Source: Lichenostomus cassidix
Lineage: Eukaryota > Chordata > Aves > Passeriformes > Meliphagidae
NCBI GenBank assembly: GCA_008360975.2
Contig: CM039196.1
Coordinates: forward strand, 7,978,263 to 8,042,262
Direction: 5' to 3'
Length of the DNA: 64,000 nt
Under the pieces are notes generated by a model. The model did no database searches and was not told the DNA's origin. It was given only the letters and a program-made list of their open reading frames with translations. The position numbers were made by a program, and so were the translations under genes. Of this stretch, positions 52,001-61,565 are shown one piece after another (within the stretch, counting starts at the first letter, position 1; each line of letters opens with the position of its first letter).

Positions 52001-53690
52001 CACCTGCCTAGCAAAGTTGGCAGACAGGCTGAAATGCTTGTGCCTCAAGCCATTCCTGTGAAAAACCTGGCACCTTTGTTCAAATGTCTGATGAAAGCGG
52101 GTTTGAACAAAGATGTTGGCTTGTGAACTGGCAGGGGCACACAGATTGTGCTGGGGTGGAAATCTTCAGCGGAAGGAAGGAAGATGAGGGCAGATGGTGG
52201 CATTGTTGAGGTCTTGAGATGCCACACAAAGATTCACAAAAGTGGGTCTTTCTAAACCCAAATGTCTCAACTTGCCTGAAAAAACATCTATGATGCATTT
52301 TGCCCCTGTTTAGATAGTGTAAGGACTTCAGCGTATTTGCCTGCCAATTCCTCTGGCACAGCGTGAAACAAATGGCTACCTACACCTCCCTGGCTATTTG
52401 CAAGGCCACTTAGCTTTAAAATACAGCTCACAGAGGCACCACCACTCTTAAATTAACTTTCCTTGGGGGGGAAGAGTCTTGAATTGATCCTTATCTACTT
52501 CGCTGGGTCTTGTGCTGACAGTCAGGTTTGCTGTTCTCACCACTGTTAAAGTGTTCTGCTCTTTATTGGGTGTACTGTGAACAAACCACCAGTCCAGACC
52601 CTTCTGATATGGCTGTTGTGATTTGCCTTATCTTTATTTGCTCCTCAAGCCACTTTGGTAAGGCTGAAGAAACCATGTCCTGCAAAAACTTTGAACTCTG
52701 GATGAGCAACTAGAAAATATCTTTATTATCACGGATGGAGAGCTTAGGCTGCAGCTGGGATCCAGCTGAAGCGCATGCAGACTGCAGGGATCTGCACAGG
52801 AAGTGGCTGAGCGAGTCACTGGCATTGTGGCTATTAGGGAATTATTAGACATGTGTTAAACGCAGGCTTAGCTTCACTAATGAATCGCCTTGCTCAGGCT
52901 ACAGAGAATTTTGGTTATGGGCGCCTGTGAGGGCACAGAAGGAAAGGAAATATCATCTCATACTTGGATCTAATACAGTGATTCCTACATGGGATAGTGG
53001 AAGTACTCCTGTGCACAATTACAATAAAAATGTTTATGTGCATTGCTCCTGTTATTATGGATTTATTAGCTACGGAAGGGAGAGAGTGCTACAAAGGGAT
53101 AATTCAGATTTCTGCACAGTTGTACTTTGCGACAATGGTCAGTCAGATTAAGATGGTATCAGTTCATTTAACATTTTACAAAGTAATCGGTTGAGTTTGC
53201 AGGCTGGGCACACACTTAAGTGTAAGCATCTGAGTAGCCCTTCTTACTCAGTGTGATTATTGATGTGCTTTAAGTTAAACATGCATGGAAATCTTGCAGG
53301 ACCAGGGACGGAAAACACACATAACTTCCCTCCCCCCGATATATTTCCAATAGGTAAATAACTAAAAAAGAAAGGCACAAAGCAAAACTTCAGATTCTAT
53401 GGGTGCAAAGGCCATGTGTGTACGTGTGCCCTGAATGATGCAAAATGCAGTGACAGACCTTAACACATAGACACAAGTGGCAAAAAGATAATATGCAAAT
53501 AGTGCTATACATGATGTTCCCTAAATTAGTGTATAAAACTAATTTCAAATTCCAATACATGTACAAGCTATAATCTATATAATTTCTCTTAACACACACT
53601 TGAGAGCTCATCAGTGATGGGAGAAATAATCTTAATAAATGCCTTTTTCATTGCTCAAAACCTGGGAGGGAGCAGCAGTATTTGGGTTGC
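49095..53690. other. Intergenic DNA left of the second CpG island
   Basis: AT-rich with no supported exon. It holds a CTCF-like word at 50559-50575 and an 11-12 base T-run near 51801. Reading frames of up to 121 residues lack recognisable domains. Confidence 0.65.
50559..50575 (+). promoter_or_regulatory. CTCF-like motif
   Basis: CCTGCTAGATGGCACTG fits the AGATGGCAC variant of the CTCF core. It lies in otherwise AT-rich DNA and has the same orientation as the words at 18372 and 29824. Inferred only. Confidence 0.45.
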
Positions 53691-53950
53691 CGGGAGGCAG
53701 TGGTCGGGCTCCCGGCTGGGTTTCGGGGTGTGGGTGGTAGGGAAGGGGGGGCGGCTCGGGGTGGGGGAAGCCCTGGCCCCTCGGTGGGAATTACTCAGCT
53801 CCCCGTCCCTTTCCCAGCCCCGCCGCGGCAACATTTATTGCAAAAGCAGGAAATTGCTTATTACTAAACTAGCTGGCAAGGGAGCGGAGCCGATGCTGTT
53901 CCACACTGGCACAGCACTTGCTTAGCTGCTGCTTTCCCTGTCTCTCCTTG

Positions 53951-54021
53951 TTCCGCTCTTTCTTCTTCTTCTTCCTCCTCTTTCTCTCCTCTCTCCCTCG
54001 CTCTCTCCTCTTCTTTTTTTC
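53951..54021 (+). repeat. Polypyrimidine tract upstream of the probable start site
   Basis: About 70 bases of almost pure C/T (TTCTTCTTCTTCTTCCTCCT and TTTCTCTCCTCTCTCCCTCG) lie about 110-170 bases left of the TATA box. Such tracts can adopt triplex DNA. A polypurine tract of similar character lies just past the TATA box at 54134-54179. Confidence 0.85.
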
Positions 54022-54125
54022 ATTTTGGCTTCTATTCAAATGTGGGTCAGGGGTGAGCGGCTCCCAACGTCACAAGCTTGCAAGATGGCGCTGGGAGGAA
54101 GGCTGTGAGATGAGGAACAGGCTGG

Positions 54126-54131
54126 TATAAA
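54126..54131 (+). promoter_or_regulatory. TATA box in the second CpG island
   Basis: GGTATAAACC is a good TATA match in otherwise GC-rich DNA. A start about 30 bases on, near 54156, would fall in the polypurine tract and give a short first exon ending at the donor 54204/54205. Confidence 0.5.
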
Positions 54132-54155
54132 CCGAGAGGACAGGAGAGGGAGAGG

Positions 54156-54204
54156 AGGAGAGGAGAAGGGGAAGAAAAGCTGCTGCTCCAGATGCAATAA
54201 GAAG
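54156..54204 (+). other. Putative non-coding first exon of the right-hand gene
   Basis: The exon is inferred from the TATA box position and the donor AAG|GTAACG. It is purine-rich and contains only a minimal ATG-CAA-TAA uORF (54192-54200), so it would be 5' UTR. The start coordinate is a guess within some tens of bases. An alternative is a start further left, near the YY1-like motif at 54081. Confidence 0.35.
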
Positions 54205-54625
54205 GTAACGCGGCGCGGGGCGCGGGCGGGGGCGCGGGTCCCGCGGGGCGGCCGGGCGCTGCCGGGCTCCACGGAGCAGCCCAGCCCCGCTCCCCCGCTC
54301 TTTATTTGCAGCCCCGGTGATTTGCCCATCTGCACGGGTCCGCTCGGGAGAGTCGCCGGGGTGGCGGGGGTGTCCCCTTGTTCCCTGCCCTGCATCAGCC
54401 GTGCCCGGCACCGGCGGTACTTCCATTGAAAAAACCCGAGATGGTTTCTCTCCTTTTGCCCCCCTCTCTCGGTGCCCCCTCCCCTCGCTCTCCGGGCGCG
54501 CTGCCCCGTTGCTCTGGGGGCCGGGGCGTGCATCGGTGTGCTGGCCACCGTGCCTGCGTGGGGCTTGCAAACGTCGGTTATTTGGTTGAAGCGGCTGGAA
54601 ACTTTCCCCCTCCTCCCGTGCCATT

Positions 54626-54650
54626 TGTGTGTGTGTGTGTGTGTGCGCGC
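54626..54650 (+). repeat. TG dinucleotide repeat running into CGCGC
   Basis: About ten TG units are followed directly by CGCGC and ACGGGTGTGCGC. Alternating purine-pyrimidine DNA of this kind favours Z-DNA. It lies about 450 bases into the presumed first intron. Confidence 0.9.
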
Positions 54651-55717
54651 ACGGGTGTGCGCTGCCCCTTCCTCGGCGGCGGTGGGGTCGGGGCGGGGGG
54701 CCGCAGCTGCTGCCCGCCGGGGCCGGCCGGCGTGGGGCTGACCGCGGGGCGCGCAGGCAGCCCCGGAGCAGCCGCCCGCTCCCCATCCTCACTCGTCCCT
54801 GCAAGTGAGCCGTATTGTATTTTGTTTGATTTTATTTTTTCCCCGAAAGGAGGGAGCGGAGCCCCGGGGTGTCGGGGGGGCGTGTTTGTGCCGGGGATCT
54901 GGCCGCATTGTGGAGGAGAGGGCAGGAAAGGGGCTCCCGGGACTTGCATCGCCTCCTTCCCCCCACGCCGTGGTCCATCCGCCGGGCTGCGAGGCGACGA
55001 GCCAGGCCGGCATCCCCCAACCCCAGCGCCGGCCCCAGCCCCACCGAGCACCCCCTGCCCTACCGGGACCGCGGTGAACTTTTGCCCTGGCTCCCCCCTT
55101 CCCCGCCGCCCCCCTCGGCCGCTCGGGATCGCGGAGGGAAGGACCCGCCGGCTCCGCTCTCTCTGCCCGTCGCTGCGGGTCTTTGGCTTTTGTTACGGCC
55201 CCATCTCGGACGCAATGGACGGAGCAGGATCGCGCACCCTCCCGCGGCCGGGGGCTCCCCGGACCCTGCTCGCCGGCTTTGTGCCCCGCAGGAAATGCGC
55301 GCTCCCCGGCCGCGCCAGCCAGCGCAGCGCTGTCCACCCGGTTTAAAAAAAAAAAAAGAAATTGTACGTCCAGGCTGGCAATATTGTTGCCGAGGCCCTC
55401 GACATCGCGATTGAGGGACCCGGGAGGGTGGGTCGCTGCCCGCCGCTGCCCGGTCCCGGGGGCACGGCGCCGCGGAGCCGGACCGGGCTCTGCATCTCCC
55501 GGCGCGCCGGTGCCGGTGCCAGCTCGGCGGCGGGGGGAGCCGGGCTTTTTGTGTTTTTCTGATTGCATTTAAAAGCAAAGCAAAGCCGGCGGGGGGAGTG
55601 GGGGCGGGGGAGGCTGCGTGCCGGCCCCCTGCGCGGTGCGCGGCCCGGGGAGCCCCGCAGTGCCCGCAGCGCCCAGCCCGCGCCCGGCCCCTTTGGTACG
55701 GGGCGAGAGCCGGCGGG

Positions 55718-55736
55718 GAAGTCAATTATTGACTTC
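55718..55736. promoter_or_regulatory. 19-base near-palindrome resembling an HNF1-type site
   Basis: GAAGTCAATTATTGACTTC has perfect 9-base arms around one T. Its core GTCAATTATTGAC differs from the HNF1 consensus GTTAATNATTAAC at two symmetric positions. It is a short AT-rich island inside very GC-rich sequence, which makes it stand out. Binding is inferred. Confidence 0.45.
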
Positions 55737-58700
55737 TGCTTGGCCGGGTCCCAGGTGGAAGTGGGCACGGCGGCGGCGGGCGGCTCTCGGCGCGCCCCCC
55801 GTTATCGGGGCCGCCAGCCGCGCTCCTCCCGGGGGCTCCGCGGCCGCCGGACACCGCGCCCGGCCCCGCCGCCGCCCGGGGAACGCGTATGTATCCAGCG
55901 GGTCTGGGCACTCGAAACTTTCTGCTGCGAAATCCGCAGCCTTTCAGAACTCGGGTGGCCGGGGCACTTCCAGAGACGGGTAACTTGGCGTTAGAATCTG
56001 CGAGTGGGGCGGGGGTATATACACCTTTACACAGAATTAAAGAATTATAGATGGAACCAAGTGTTCTAGCAGACGGTTACCAAAATCACTCAGAATATTA
56101 CTTAGCTGTTAGAATAAATCTGAGACAACAGCCAGAAACTAGTTGTTAAGAGCATCAGAATTACATTCTGTTAATGAACTGTCCTTTGACTGAAACTGGT
56201 TTAAATTTGTTGCGGAATGCTGTTTATATTTGAATAGCTCCCATGTTTTTCCAGAAATTAAGGGGAAAACAATATGCAATAGTCACTTTCATTGGAAAAT
56301 GTCAGAACTATGAGCAGATGTTTGCTGTGCTTGATAAATACAGTGTATAAACAACTAATATTTCAAGATGACTTACTACTATTTTTTATTACTCAGAACT
56401 ATTGTATATACTACAGCGGCTCTGGAGAGAAAGCAGTAAATGACTCCTTAGGATTTCACAGCAAATCTACATAAGGAAAATGACATATGGAAAGAAAATT
56501 GACTTATTTCCACAACTGCAAGTGGCCTCCTTTTTGCGCCTTTTCATTAGCAATCTAATCCTAAAAGCATTAGGAGCAATTATTTGCAGTGGTGCCTGAC
56601 ATTCTAAGTCTAATTATTTAAATCAGTTTAACTTTTGATGGTTGACTCATTAGGTCAAATCTGTGTGCCCTTTGTTATATTTATTTAAAAAAAAAAAAAA
56701 AGGAGGGGAGTGGGGTCTTCAAACTTGCCACCTGCTACTGACATATCATTTTAGCTCTGGAGGAGATCAGCATTAAGAATAAGCAACCTCTTACATTTGT
56801 TACTTTCCATTCTAACATGGGTGAGGACACCCCCTGTAAGTGCCTTGTTCTTTGACATCTAAAATGCATTGCTTAATCACGACAGACTGGCGTGGCCGCA
56901 GGAGCATAAGCAGGAGGAACGGGAGAATATGAGGATATGGCAGGTTTTCCTTGTGTCATGCTTCCTAATCTACGTGAAATGCAGATGAGATGCACCCACA
57001 TAAAAGGAATGATTTTTCAGTGTTTGGGGGGAAAAGCTTCTTCCAAGGATCTGAGAGAGCTCTAAATCTTTAATGCATAAAGAAATAGCTCACGTTAGTA
57101 TTCACATACGTTTCTGGGCAGAATGACTTATGGATGTGTAGATAGTAATAAGTATTGCAAGATGCTTGAAGCAGTTGGTATCACGTGATGAGCTGTAGTG
57201 TCAGTGCTGAATTGTTTGGCAGAAGCCAATGTGTGACAAGGGGTGGGGGGAAAGAGGAGAGAAAGAGAAGGTGAGAGGCCTTGTTCCAGAAGGGTACATG
57301 TTCAATTTATTTTGATTAGTTGTTTAAAATAACTAGAAAACAACCCAGTGCTAAGCAGTTTGGCTGTGGAATGGATTTAAACTCTCTAAAACAGCCACTG
57401 CAGCCCAAAATTGGTGGTCACAGCACGAAATTTGAAGTTGTGAACAGCAGATCTTACAATGAAAGTTCTCGTTTTCTGCATCTTTACAGACCATAGTCAT
57501 GAAGAGTCGTGAAACATAAACTGTATATTGTGCATTCCTTTGACCTTGCAGAAAATAGTATGTGGCTATTCTTTGAGCTCCTACTGCCTTCTAAGATGGT
57601 AGATGTAGAGAAATGGGATAATGTTTGAATACCAAGGTGCATTTGCCTTCATATCAGAACTCCTGTTTGTGCTGACTGCAGCATTTAACCCTCTCATCCA
57701 GTCTGATGAACATATCGTGGCTTGACAGGCAGAGGTACTGGTAGGAAGAGGTTGTCATGTTTTCTCTACAGAAAACCAAGTTTTCTATCCCCTAACCAAA
57801 TCTGACTACTAAAGTGTATGCACAACATTGTAGTTTCTGCCAACAGCCAGGGAAGAACGTTGCCACAAAGCAGCATTTCAGTGCTGCAGGAAATGTGGTG
57901 TTGGAGAGGGAGAAAGCAGAATCACATTTGTGACATAGCCATTATATTGGCTGTATTGTGACAGGCGAAGCTCAATGGGAAGGGACCATTTCAGCATCAG
58001 CAGACATGCCTTCCCTGCTGGGCTTGGAGAAAAATTAACAGGGCTCAGCTGTGGCATTACAACAGCAGAGTGTCAACCCAACCATATGCAGGAGAATATA
58101 TTTTAAAAAATAAAGATGACTTCTTTGGTTTGGTGCAGATTGAACACCAGTGACTGAGCCACTAGGGCTGCTTAAATTGGTTTTTGTCTTGCTGTAGTAT
58201 CAGGAGCAAGGACAATGCATTGCAATAGGGATTTCATTCTGATGTGCAGTAGCTCACTGGCAAAGAGACTGCAGTGGTTTGTTCAGGTCTCTTGTAATCA
58301 GCGGTGACAGTGTTCTTCCTTCTCTCAAAAGCAGCAGAACAATGTTAAAAAGATGTTCCTGAGAGTTGTATTTTCTTGTTCAGTTAGCATCTTCAGGTTC
58401 CAATAGGATGCCTGTATTAAGCTGGGTTTCTTTCCTTGAAGCATACCTGGATTATGCTAGCTGTCCAAACTTGTAAGTTACTCACGCTCCTTGTTTGTAA
58501 TTCCTGGAAAGAAAATTCACCCTCCAGTGTTGGCTCCCACAAAACAAGGAAGAAATGAAACAGTGAGGTCAATCCTGAATTTTAAGCTGATACAAAATGA
58601 GTTGTTACAATAGCTGTAAAGGAGGAGGCTACAAGACAGCAATAGCTGTACCTGCTGTAAGTGACAGGTGGGAGAAATTCTGTTCTTTTTCATCTGTGTT

Positions 58701-60355
58701 TGGATGACGGCCCAGTGCTGGCCACAAACTGCAATCCAGGATTAATCCTCACATAGTGTTTTCTTTCTATGTATCAGATTTCTCATTTTGTTAATAAGCA
58801 CAGCCTAGCATGCACTTCAAGTCAGCTGTTCTGGAGTGGAAGCAACAGGGTTTTGCATTATTGAAATGACGGCTCTCATGCTTTCCTAGAGCCTGTATTG
58901 TTTGACCAGGGCAGGGTGGAGGGTGATCCTTGTAATCACAAATCCTAAACAGGGATTCTAGTTACTGATTTTACTTAATGGAAGGGGGTGGGGAATGTAG
59001 TTTATCCAGGATTACATATGTATTATATCACATTTTTGGATGTGCACCGTGCGGATTTGAAGGGGCTAAAGAATGATCTTTTAAACTGAAAACCTCAATC
59101 AGGAGTTCGGAAATGGACCTGTTGTAGGAAGCTTCCTTCCCTTACTCTCTTGCTAATGGAGAAAAGACAAACTGAGCTGTCCTGCAGAAAGTGTCAGAAG
59201 GCACATGCACTGGCAGCTAAGCTGGGAGAGGAACTCTGACTATAAGAACAGTTTAGAGACGTGCATGGATTGATTTCCCGCTCTAAACAGTCATCAGGCA
59301 ACTCTCTCAATAAAAGCATTCCTGAAAACAGGGTGAACTTCTTGCTTCTGTTGCTATGTTTTCTGAGAGATCTGTGCTGGGGCTAGGAACAACCCCCTCT
59401 TGTTCTTCCAGCTTTAGATACTGGATGGAAAAACTTGCCAATGTTGTCCTTGCCCAGGTTCTAGATGGGAGGGAGGAAGCATTTCATGTCAGTACGCTGG
59501 CCTGAGGCATTTGTTGTCCTTCAGTCCCCTGGGTAAAGGAAGAGGAGATGGCTTTCCATAATATATCAGTTTGTCCTATCCACTCCCTTCCCCCACTGAA
59601 CCAAACACTGTGCAAGATAAAATTGTCTTCAAATCAGTCTTTTGCAGTGAGTGTAAAAAGAGATACCTGATGGAGTGACTGGGAAGAGGCCTCATGGTAA
59701 ACAACCTGACTCTGCTCTTCATGCTGGGCTAGTCCCATTGGCTCCTGGACCCCTTTAAGATGATAGGAGTGTACAGCAGATTCCTTCCCCTAAATGTGTG
59801 CTCATTTCCCGTTGTATAAAGAGCCATTCAGTGAGTGGATTCAGTTTTCTAGGAGTCACATAAAGACACTGCCATGTAGGACTGCACTTACTGCATTTCC
59901 ATCTGCTGTCAGCATGCCACCAGCAGTTTGACAGTTTGGAAATCTTTTCTCTTGTTCAATAAAGAACAGAATAGAGTCATTTGCATTGCCAGTTTTAACT
60001 GAGAATTGAAATCAGCCAACAAGAAACCCTATTTTAAAGCTTGCTTTTTTGTCTATGTGGTAGTTAGTCTTCAGCAGAAAGACTGGATCTCGCTGGTCTG
60101 TATTAAAACATGTTGATGTGCAACTAAAGTAACTTTAAAGTAAATTTCATGTTAAACAGAAGGACAGGGTTTAACACATTCAGACTATGATTCAACATGC
60201 AAATCACGAACAAAATTAATTTACTACGTTATTGTTTCTGAGAAGTGACTCAAGCAATTTCTTATATAGCATTAAATTCAATGAAATGTTAAACCTGAAT
60301 ATTTTTGCAATGTTAAATAAAAATGTTTGGAAAATACTTTCTTATCAAAATACTT

Positions 60356-60404
60356 TCTGATGACCTCCTGAGGTCCCTTCTTATGTGACTTATTCTGTGA
60401 TTTT
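60356..60404 (+). mobile_element. CR1-type LINE 3' end
   Basis: TCTGATGACCTCCTGAGGTC, CCTTCTTATG and TTATTCTGTGATTTTTATTC match the avian CR1 tail (GATGACCTCTGGAGGTCCCTTCC, then ATTCTGTGATT repeats). Only the last 50 or so bases are recognisable. Confidence 0.72.
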
Positions 60405-61468
60405 TATTCAGCTCCAATTTAAATGCAAAGCGAAGGAAGTGTTCTTTGAGCAAAAGTGATCTGATTATTTTCTAGTTTTGTTGCTCTTTTGTGAGTTTGG
60501 AAGTAGCAGATACTAGTTTCTAACACCTAGATTTCATTCGGAGGGAAGTAAGCTTTCCTGCCCTTCTGCCCCTCCTCAAATCTCTGTTGCTTTCTGCAGT
60601 CTGAAAGAAGTGGCTATTGAACTAAACTGAAAAACAGCCTCTCTGTCCCTTTGCAAGAGGCTCCTGGTGCCAAGGGTTAGTTGACTGCCCAGAGTGGATG
60701 AAACAATAAAGTAGTGGCTTTTGCTATGTAGGGACAAATTTTCCTCAAAACTTCACTAGGAAACTCATACAACTAAAGAATTATTTTTTTTAAACAGGAG
60801 CTGTTTAAAAGTAAGTTTGAAATTATGCCAGTGTATAGAGAGCCTTAAACTTGTGCTGGTTTTATTACATGTTGTTTCCCCTAGCCCTGGAAGGGTGAAG
60901 TGCTTTGTTATTCCTAGTTTCTGTTTACCTTTATGAAGTATCCAGAACAGTCCTCATGTGGACCTTTTTGCATCAAACTTTTCAAGTCCTTGAAAAAAGC
61001 TCTTTGTTCTTTTCTAGGCAGCTCAAATGTTCTTTGATAATGTGATATTAGTGACACGATTATGGCCATTCTTCAAAGAAAACCATGGATGTCCTTCTAG
61101 GCAGGGAAAATATCTACCAAAGTTGTAGATGGCAAGGAATCCATATCCATTTATAAAAATGATAAATTTGTGTGCACAGCTATGAAGTGTACATAGTTGG
61201 GAATATAGTACCAGAATGCTCAATAATGGGAGTTTTGGCATGAGAGTTGTCTTGAAATTCTTCAGATGTCAGCAGACTGATGTTTGGCTGAGTGTTTTTT
61301 AAAGTAATGTAAATTATGACTTGAAAATTTTACCCAGAAAACTCAGTTATAAGCACTTGCTTTTATGAATTGATGCAGTGATTTGCCCACATTTAATTCT
61401 TCTGAATGAGTTTGTGGTCCAAGGAACTCTGCTTCTATCCCTGATTTAAACTTTCCACGCAATGGTCG

Positions 61469-61565
61469 TGAAAGAAGTTAAGCAACTTCAGTTTTCCTCA
61501 TCTTTAAAGTATAGAGAATACAATGTCCTTTGTTTGTTTTGTGTATTTATCTCATAAATGCTCAT
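61469..61565 (+). repeat. MIR-like SINE fragment
   Basis: GAAAGAAGTTAAGCAACTTC, then CAGTTTTCCTCATCTTTAAA, then GTATAGAGAATACAATG follow the MIR order (AAGTCACTTAACTTC, CAGTTTCCTCATCTGTAAA, ATGGGGATAATAAT). Diverged but in the correct order. Confidence 0.6.

Larger units (their letters stand above)
53690..55990 (+). promoter_or_regulatory. Large CpG island, probable promoter of a plus-strand gene (candidate HIC2)
   Basis: About 2.3 kb of very high GC and CpG density begin in AT-rich DNA and end abruptly at about 55.99 kb. Inside are a CRE-like half site (AACGTCAC, 54066-54073), a YY1-like CAAGATGGCGCTGG (54081-54094) and a TATA box (54126-54131). A donor AAG|GTAACG follows at 54204/54205, all pointing right. 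Mouse Ube2l3 and Hic2 are divergent neighbours as I recall, so HIC2 is the leading candidate. No coding exon of HIC2 lies in the window, and other genes are possible. Reading frames of 150-320 residues in the island are composition artefacts. Confidence 0.7.

Noticed and set aside
55345..55430. Possible conserved exon after the A-run (GGCAATATTGTTGCC region)
   Set aside because: Short inverted words and an ATCGCGAT palindrome are visible, but there are no splice sites in a coherent frame and no protein match.
54378..55768. Reading frames of 130-322 residues on both strands in the second CpG island
   Set aside because: Open on most frames because stop codons are rare in very GC-rich DNA; Pro/Arg/Gly/Ala-rich with no motif and no splice support.
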